The translations under genes and the position numbers were made by a program. From assembly GCF_000315625.1 (NCBI RefSeq), contig NW_005434582.1, forward strand, positions 152,768-216,767: a stretch of 64,000 nt of DNA, written 5' to 3'. Origin of the DNA: Guillardia theta CCMP2712 (Eukaryota > Cryptophyceae > Pyrenomonadales > Geminigeraceae). The stretch's first letter is position 1; every line of letters starts with the position of its first letter. Shown piece by piece: positions 58,440 through 64,000 of the stretch. The notes beneath the pieces were generated by a model. The model made no database searches. It was given only the letters and a program-made list of their open reading frames with translations, and was not told the DNA's origin.

Positions 58440-59934
58440 GCTGTTGTGAGGGCGGAGAAAGGAGATAAAGTCGATGAAGCTAAATTAGCTACGAGTATTT
58501 GTAGATTGACAACAATCCTGAGAAAGGCTGGTCAGCCATGCGCAGAACGATGATATTGCAAACATTCATTCATCACGCATAAAAGGCTATCTTTGCGTTT
58601 CCTCTCTACCAGTCTCTTTCTTAACATCGCTCTCCTTCACTCGCTCCTTTCCTTTCAGTTTCTTTCTCTCTCGGGATCATTTCCTTTGTGATGCTCTGCT
58701 GCCTGCCTGCCTGCCTGCCTGCCTCCTTCACTCCTTCCCTGCCTCTGGTATCTTCCTCACTGTGCCTCCTCGTCTCTCTTCGCTCCCTTCCTCTTGCTCG
58801 TCATCGGATTGCTACCTGCCCCCTTTATGCCCCCGATCCTTGCCCCTGAACTTGAAGGGGGCGAGTAACCTTCCGAGCCATCCTCTACCCCCCCTTGACC
58901 CACATTCTACACAATAGGGGGTGGGGTCAGAAAGTTCTCTTTGACCAGCAGGGAGCGCCCGGTACCTTTTCGGTGTGGTGAGACAGGGGTAGGGGTCCAA
59001 CATCAGTGATCACTGGGGTACAATTTGGGGAGGCTGCAGGGGTGGGTGGGGTACTGCGCTATTTTCGACCAATGTCCCGCGGAAGGGCCTCGTCCGGTGA
59101 GGCTGCAAGCTCTGCGATGGCATTACGGCAAATCGACTACACAAGGGCTCCGCCCTCAGAGATTGGAGAGCACTTAGAAGATCGGACACCATGGGGGACA
59201 TAGTTGGTTATCTGTGTGCCGCTGTGCAGCCCTGCCAGACTGGCGATGCCACGGCGTGTAGTAACAGTGAAGATATACAAGTACGGCGACACCGGGTGGG
59301 GTGGTAGGGCCCTGCCAGTTATCAATCTGACTGGGACCACTCAGTGACTGCCGGGTCAGGGGGGTGGGTGGGTGGGCATGATGACTGATAGTAGGGGTAA
59401 AGCGACCGGCTGTTTTAAAAGTCGGGTTTTAAAGGAGCGACTGGCAAGTGAAGGAGGCGGTTAAAACTCTCCGAGGTCACGTTTAGGGGGGTTTAGCGCT
59501 GGTTTAGTTAGGTTTAGTCGGCCTCGGACCTGCACGGTCCGTCAGTTCCGTCTCTCCGTAGTCTACGGTACAAACGTATTGGCACGGCACGGTACCACGG
59601 TATCCCGGAGCCTCCGTCCAAGTTGAAAAGTTATTTTTTGACGTGACGGCCAGGCTGGCAGGCCGGGCCGGGGCCGGGCCGCCGGGCTCCGAGTCAGTGC
59701 CAACACGCCGCCGCAGCCGGGGGAACTTGGCCCCGGCGGTGCCGGCTGCCGCAGTGCCCGGGCCCGGCCCAGCGGGCTGCCGCTCAGCTCAGTGCCGCCA
59801 CCGCTCAGTGCCAGCGGAGCCTGGCCCGGGCTCAGCCTGCCCAGGCCGCCGCCCTGACTCAGTGAGCTGCGGCGGCGGCGCGGCCCAAAAAACAAATGGG
59901 CCCCGGACCCGGCCGGCCGGTGTGGTGATCTGAG
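58440..59934. other. Intergenic region: CT-rich, CCCTACCCC-type and GC-rich DNA
   Basis: A GCCT run lies at about 58699-58722. A CCCTACCCC/GGGGTAGGG-type tract spans about 58840-59400. A GC-rich block of GGCCGGG/GCCGCC words with CAGTGCC words spans about 59560-59935. No gene seen. Confidence 0.5.
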
Positions 59935-60478
59935 GCGGGGTGGTGACCCTTCGCACAAGAGCCAACAATCGCCATGGTGAGTCGTGTGAGCAGGAGAGCA
60001 GGAGAGCAGAGTGTGCGAGGGGAAGGTTATCCAGTACCAACATAGTTGGGTTGTCCTCACAGTGATGATCGTTGGATTGAATGCCGTGATGACGGTGGAG
60101 ATGAATATGATCTTTATGGAACAATGAACGATGAGAAAACAATCAACGATGGTGGCGGCGGCGGTGGTGGTGGTGGTGATATATGATGCTGGAAAGTTAA
60201 GCTGTGGTGCTCATGATGGTTGTCTATCCGGCACACTGTGCGTTTGCATGTGTTGAAAATCAACAGTCAGTTCCGAGCGGTGTGATGTAACAAGCTCCTA
60301 TGTTTCTCCCTGATGTTTCTGTTCAATCTCAGCAACCGTTCCTGTCCTCGGCTCGTGTCCTCCCCCTGCGTGTGCTCGTTTACCATCACCGCATCTTCCC
60401 CCAGATCACGACTCGCATCACCTGCCTCCTCCTCCTTGTCACAGCCATTGCCTACCTGTAGCTGACTTGGCTCGGCAG

Positions 60479-60655
60479 CTTCAGAGTCTGTGGGAGCACA
60501 AGAAGTCGCCGTCCCTGTTGGACCCCAAGACACACACCTACATGCTCGCTAAGTGGGCCGACAACTCCGGCAACTCTGAGGGTGACATGGGAACCAACGT
60601 GGTGTGGATGATGCCGCAGCTGTGGAATGTCGACGGCAAGAAGGCTCACCACTAA
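60479..60655 (+). CDS. Terminal exon of a small unrecognised protein
   Basis: After a CGGCAG acceptor the frame encodes LQSLWEHKKSPSLLDPKTH, a middle segment with MLAKWADNSGNSEGDMG, and ends MPQLWNVDGKKAHH. It has coding-like composition and no recognised family. Upstream, an ATG followed directly by GTGAGT (about 59972-59980) could be a minimal first exon joined in phase 0, giving a protein of about 60 residues. I could not verify this. Confidence 0.45.
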   Translation, partial: LQSLWEHKKSPSLLDPKTHTYMLAKWADNSGNSEGDMGTNVVWMMPQLWNVDGKKAHH

Positions 60656-60913
60656 AGAAGGCAATGAAGGCAGCTGAGTGTTGTTGATATTCTTGAATTC
60701 TTTCATGAGGAAGCGAGGAGGAGGAGGAGGATGTGGTGGTGGTGGTGGAGGAAGGGTTGTTTCCACTCTGTAAAGATCTTTCTCTGGACAACTTATCAAA
60801 CACGAGCTACTGTACATGCACGAGCGGAGGTGGAGGTCAAACGTAGACCTCCTGCTTCCTGCATGATGGGAGTTGCTTCCAATCCTTCACATGCGCTATG
60901 TCTTCCTCCTCTT

Positions 60914-63900
60914 TCACATGTCGCTGAAGTAGACCTCGAGAGAGGAGGCGAGCCGGCCGTCTGCAGCAGAGAGCTGCGCCATGATCTGTCCTCCCTTCAG
61001 TCCCTCCTCCCTCCCTCCCTCCTCCCTCCCTCCCTCCCCCCTTTCCCCATCTCTCCCTCCAACTCCCGCTTCCTCTTCCGAACACCCACCTGTCGGAGGG
61101 TCGACTGTCGCTCCATGGCCCGGCTGAGACCCTCGTCGACCTCAGCAGCATCTTTGGGTTCGTACTTGCCCTGGACCCTCTGTCAGAGACAGCGAAAGGA
61201 GGGACGTGAAGCACAGAGAAGGAGAGGAGGAGAGGACAGGATGAATAAGAGGAAGCTGGAGAGGGGAGAGGAGCAGAGCAAAGGAGGAGTGGAGGAGAAA
61301 AGGGGAAGGAGGAGGGGAGCAGGAGAGCAGGAGAGGAGAAGAGCAGGAGAGGAGGAGAGGAGGAGAGGAGGAGGAGGGAGCGACGGATTGAGGGAGATGG
61401 GAAAGAGGAAGGGAAGGTGCAAAGGACACTGGAGGGTGATGGGGGAGAAGTTGGGTACCTGATCAAGAGCTTGGTACCTCTTCACCATCTTGTGAAGAGA
61501 ATAAATCTGCGGAAATGACTAAGACGAACGACGAGGGTGGGTGAGGATACGTTGTGATGTGAACAAGATCAGGGAGGAAGGAGAATGAGGGAGTCACTGG
61601 AGAGGCGAGAAATGGAGAGGAAGGAGGGAGGAGGGAACAAGAAGGGAGGAGGGAGGAGGGAGGAGGAGGAGGATTTGTCAGGCCTTCTCCTCACCTCTTG
61701 CTTCAGCATCTCTTTTTGCTTGTCCATGCTGTGCATCTGACCCAACATTTCGTCTTCCTCCCTCTGGAGCTCGCGAACTAGCAGCAAGAGCCAGTCAGAG
61801 GCGAGGAACAGTGGAAGTAAGAGAAGAGGGAAGGAGGGAGGGGAGGGGANNNNNNNNNNNNNNNNNNNNNNNNNNNNNNNNNNNNNNNNNNNNNNNNNNN
61901 NNNNNNNNNNNNNNNNNNNNNNNNNNNNNNNNNNNNNNNNNNNNNNNNNAAGGAATATTGTTAGCAGGGAATAAGGATGGGGTGAGAAGGGCGAAGGAAG
62001 CGAACGGGAGAAGGATGGGATGGGAGGCATGGGAGAAGGGAGAAGGGGAGGGAGAAGGGGAGGGAGGGAGAAGGGGAGGGACCTGGGCCTCGAACTTGGA
62101 CTTGAGGTTCTCAAACTTCCTGTTGAGGGAGTCGAGGTCGCGCATCTTCTTCTCTATGTCGTCGTTCCTCCTCCTTATCTCCACCTCGTACTTGGCAACC
62201 AGCTGCTCCTTTCTCTTCAGCTCCTCGTCGATCTCCTTGATCGTCGACTTGAGCTGGTCGTTGTGCGCCATCGTGTTCAGCGCGTCGACCCTGATCCTTG
62301 CGAGCTCGTTCCTCACTTGCGCCGCCTCGTTCTCCTTGGCATGCATCTGCGCCTGCATCCCCTGCGTCTGCTTGTCGATGCTCTGCGCGGCCTTCTGCAG
62401 GGTCGTCTGCTCCGCGATGGACTGGAGGATCCCTTGCTCGATCTTCTGCGTCTCATTGGACGTGCTGGCGATCATCTTGTCCATCTTGGCGATCTCCTCC
62501 GTGACGACCTTCTTCTCGCTCTCAACCTGTGCAAGCTCTCCTTCCGACTGCTCCAGAGACTTCTGAAGGATGCTGAACTGCTCCTGCAGCCTGTTCCTCT
62601 CTGCCACCACTTGCTCCACCTGCCTCTCCAGGAAGGCCGCGCTGTTGCGGATCTTGTTGAGGATGGAGGAGAGGTATTCGTTGCGATCCTGCTCCTTCTT
62701 GATCGACTGCTTGAAGGAGCTGATCTCTCCCACGACCGCCATCTCCTGCTGCTGCACTTCCTTCAGAACCTTCTCCGCTCCTTGCAGGTGCTCGTCCCTC
62801 CTCTGGACGGCGAGCAGCGAGCTCTTCCACTGCTGGATCAGCTGCTTCTTCTCGAAGCGGATCTTCTCCATCTCATCATTCGCCTCTCCCAGCACCCTCT
62901 TCGCTGCCTCCGTCTCCTCCTTCTGCGCCGCAAGCTGGGAGGAGAACATCTGCAGCTTGTCCTCCAGCACCTTTGTGCTCTTCATCAGGTCGTCGATCAG
63001 CAGGTCTTGATGCTTCTTCTCCTGCTCCAAGTTCGACACCTGCTCCTCCGCCTTGTACGTCGCTCGGCGCGTGATGGCAATCTCGCTCTTCATCTGCTGG
63101 TTGTACTGCTCCACCTGCTGAAGCGTCGCGTTGAGCTTGTCCAACTCGATCTGGAACTTGTTCATCCTCTTCGTCTGGTCTGCGATCTCCGCCTGCTTCT
63201 TGTCATAGTCCTTGCTGATTGTCTTCGCCTGATCTTCCGCCTGCTCCCGCACCCGCCGCACGTTGTTGAAGCTCTCGTGCGCCTTCTCCAGCATGATCTG
63301 CATCCGCGCAAGCTGCTGCTGCACCCCGTACAGCTCCACACCGACGTCCTCCTTCTGCCTCACTAGCCGCCTCAGCTCTTCGTCCTTCTCTCGCAGGTCC
63401 TCGGTCACTTTCCTCTGCTGATCTTCCAGCTGCTTTGTGAGGGCAGCACGGATCCTTGCGAACAGGGGGTTCGATGGATCCAGCTCCTCCTCCTCCCCTT
63501 CATCATATCCCGCTTCCTCCCTCCCACCGTCCTCGTCCTCGTCCTCGCCCTCGTCAAACTCTTGTCCCTCCTGAGACAGCAAGGGCTCCCCTCCTTCATC
63601 TCCCTCCTCTCCCTCGTCTCGAATCTCGCCCTCACCCTCGTCAAGCGGGTCGATGCCTTCCGGGTCCTCGTCGAAGTCTGCCCCGTCCACCGGCTCATCG
63701 GCAACCTCGCCATCGCCCTCGAGATCCTCCTCGTTGAAACCTGCTCACACGGCATGAGCAAGAGCCCCACGGCAGCAGACGGTCAAAAGTTCAGGTGACA
63801 ATCATCGAACAATTCTCATCGAGCTGCTCTCATCGAACAACTTTCATCATGCCATTCATCACACGTGGGATCAGATACACGAGAACACTAACTCTACACT

Positions 63901-64000
63901 CTGCAGCAACATCATACGCAGCTTCACCTTCTCCAGCCGTTGGACTTCCACCTTGGAACTCAATGCTGGGCTCGCCTCCAATGTTCTCATCACTCTCTCG
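60914..64000 (-). CDS. CCDC40: CCDC40-like ciliary coiled-coil protein (partial at right edge)
   Basis: Exons seen: part of the N-terminus in about 63770-64000 (SDENIGGEPSIEF, acidic), 63740-62083, then, after a gap, 61777-61695, 61506-61459, 61179-61090 and 60985-60914. An acidic N-terminus (EEAGYDEGEEEELD) leads into NPLFARIRAALTKQLEDQQ and VGVELYGVQQQLARMQ, the signature of CCDC40/FAP172. This protein forms, with CCDC39, the 96-nm ruler that spaces dynein arms on motile cilia. The rest is long coiled coil. Exon 63740-62083 ends in phase 0 but 61777-61695 must start with two bases of a split codon. At least one exon is therefore missing, probably in the 100-N gap. The start codon lies at or beyond the window edge. 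Confidence 0.85.
61000..61070. repeat. CTCC repeat in a CCDC40 intron
   Basis: TCCCTCC units between the last two exons. Unlike the other introns of this minus-strand gene, it is C-rich on the plus strand. Confidence 0.6.
61850..61949. other. Assembly gap (100 N) in the CCDC40-like gene
   Basis: Exactly 100 N, flanked by GA-rich sequence (CT-rich on the sense strand). The phase mismatch of the neighbouring exons shows that coding sequence is lost here. Confidence 0.95.

Noticed and set aside
62020..63366. Plus-strand Leu/Val/His-rich open frame of 448 codons
   Set aside because: Antisense shadow of the CCDC40 coiled coil; coiled-coil codons read backwards give Leu-rich frames.

Overview
The window is nuclear DNA of a eukaryotic alga. 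The evidence is many short GT-AG introns (mostly about 35-60 nt, a few longer and pyrimidine-rich), AATAAA-type ends, and proteins found only in eukaryotes (JmjC demethylase, CCDC40, BOR-type borate transporter, plant-type cyclopropane synthase). Two genes (10682-13502 and 7806-8726) begin with a hydrophobic signal-peptide-like segment followed by a Ser/Arg/Phe-rich stretch. That is the bipartite plastid-targeting pattern of algae with a secondary red plastid. CCDC40 implies a motile flagellum. A cryptophyte such as Guillardia theta fits best, but this is inference. Gene models were built by hand: introns were accepted when donor, acceptor, reading phase and family similarity agreed.

Layout. 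1-5 kb: minus-strand 21-exon gene joining a GAF-like sensor to an HPP membrane transporter. 5-10.6 kb: repeat-rich DNA with a small secreted-type gene (6241-6648), a fragment copied from an exon of the GAF gene (about 7297-7360), and an AhpD-like gene (minus). 10.7-13.5 kb: ClpF-like plastid protease adaptor with several UVR motifs and a YccV-like domain (plus). 14.2-27.4 kb: a giant leucine-rich-repeat gene of about 4,012 codons (plus). 29.5-34.6 kb: coiled-coil TKL-like kinase (plus), convergent with a FAD oxidoreductase-cyclopropane synthase-membrane fusion (34.7-38.6 kb, minus). 39.8-40.7 kb: small secreted protein (plus). 40.8-43.1 kb: borate transporter (minus). 44.9-47.0 kb: JmjN/JmjC demethylase (plus). 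47.2-48.1 kb: decayed LRR/cysteine-rich gene (minus). 49.7-54.2 kb: two coiled-coil gene models (plus), the second with an Arg-Asp repeat tail. 54.4-55.2 and 57.6-58.4 kb: two EF-hand paralogues (minus) sharing a nearly identical 240-bp tract; the second is frameshifted. 60.9-64 kb: CCDC40-like ciliary gene (minus), running off the right edge.

Between genes are three kinds of unusual DNA: GC-rich blocks built from CCGG/GGCC words, tracts rich in CCCTACCCC-like words, and copies of a short AT-rich element (ACTCAAAGTTAAGTTAA). Two 100-N assembly gaps (15407-15506, 61850-61949) lie inside CT-rich introns. The genes do not form a pathway. The most notable content is architectural: GAF-HPP, the giant LRR protein, the triple lipid-enzyme fusion, and the mosaic EF-hand pair.
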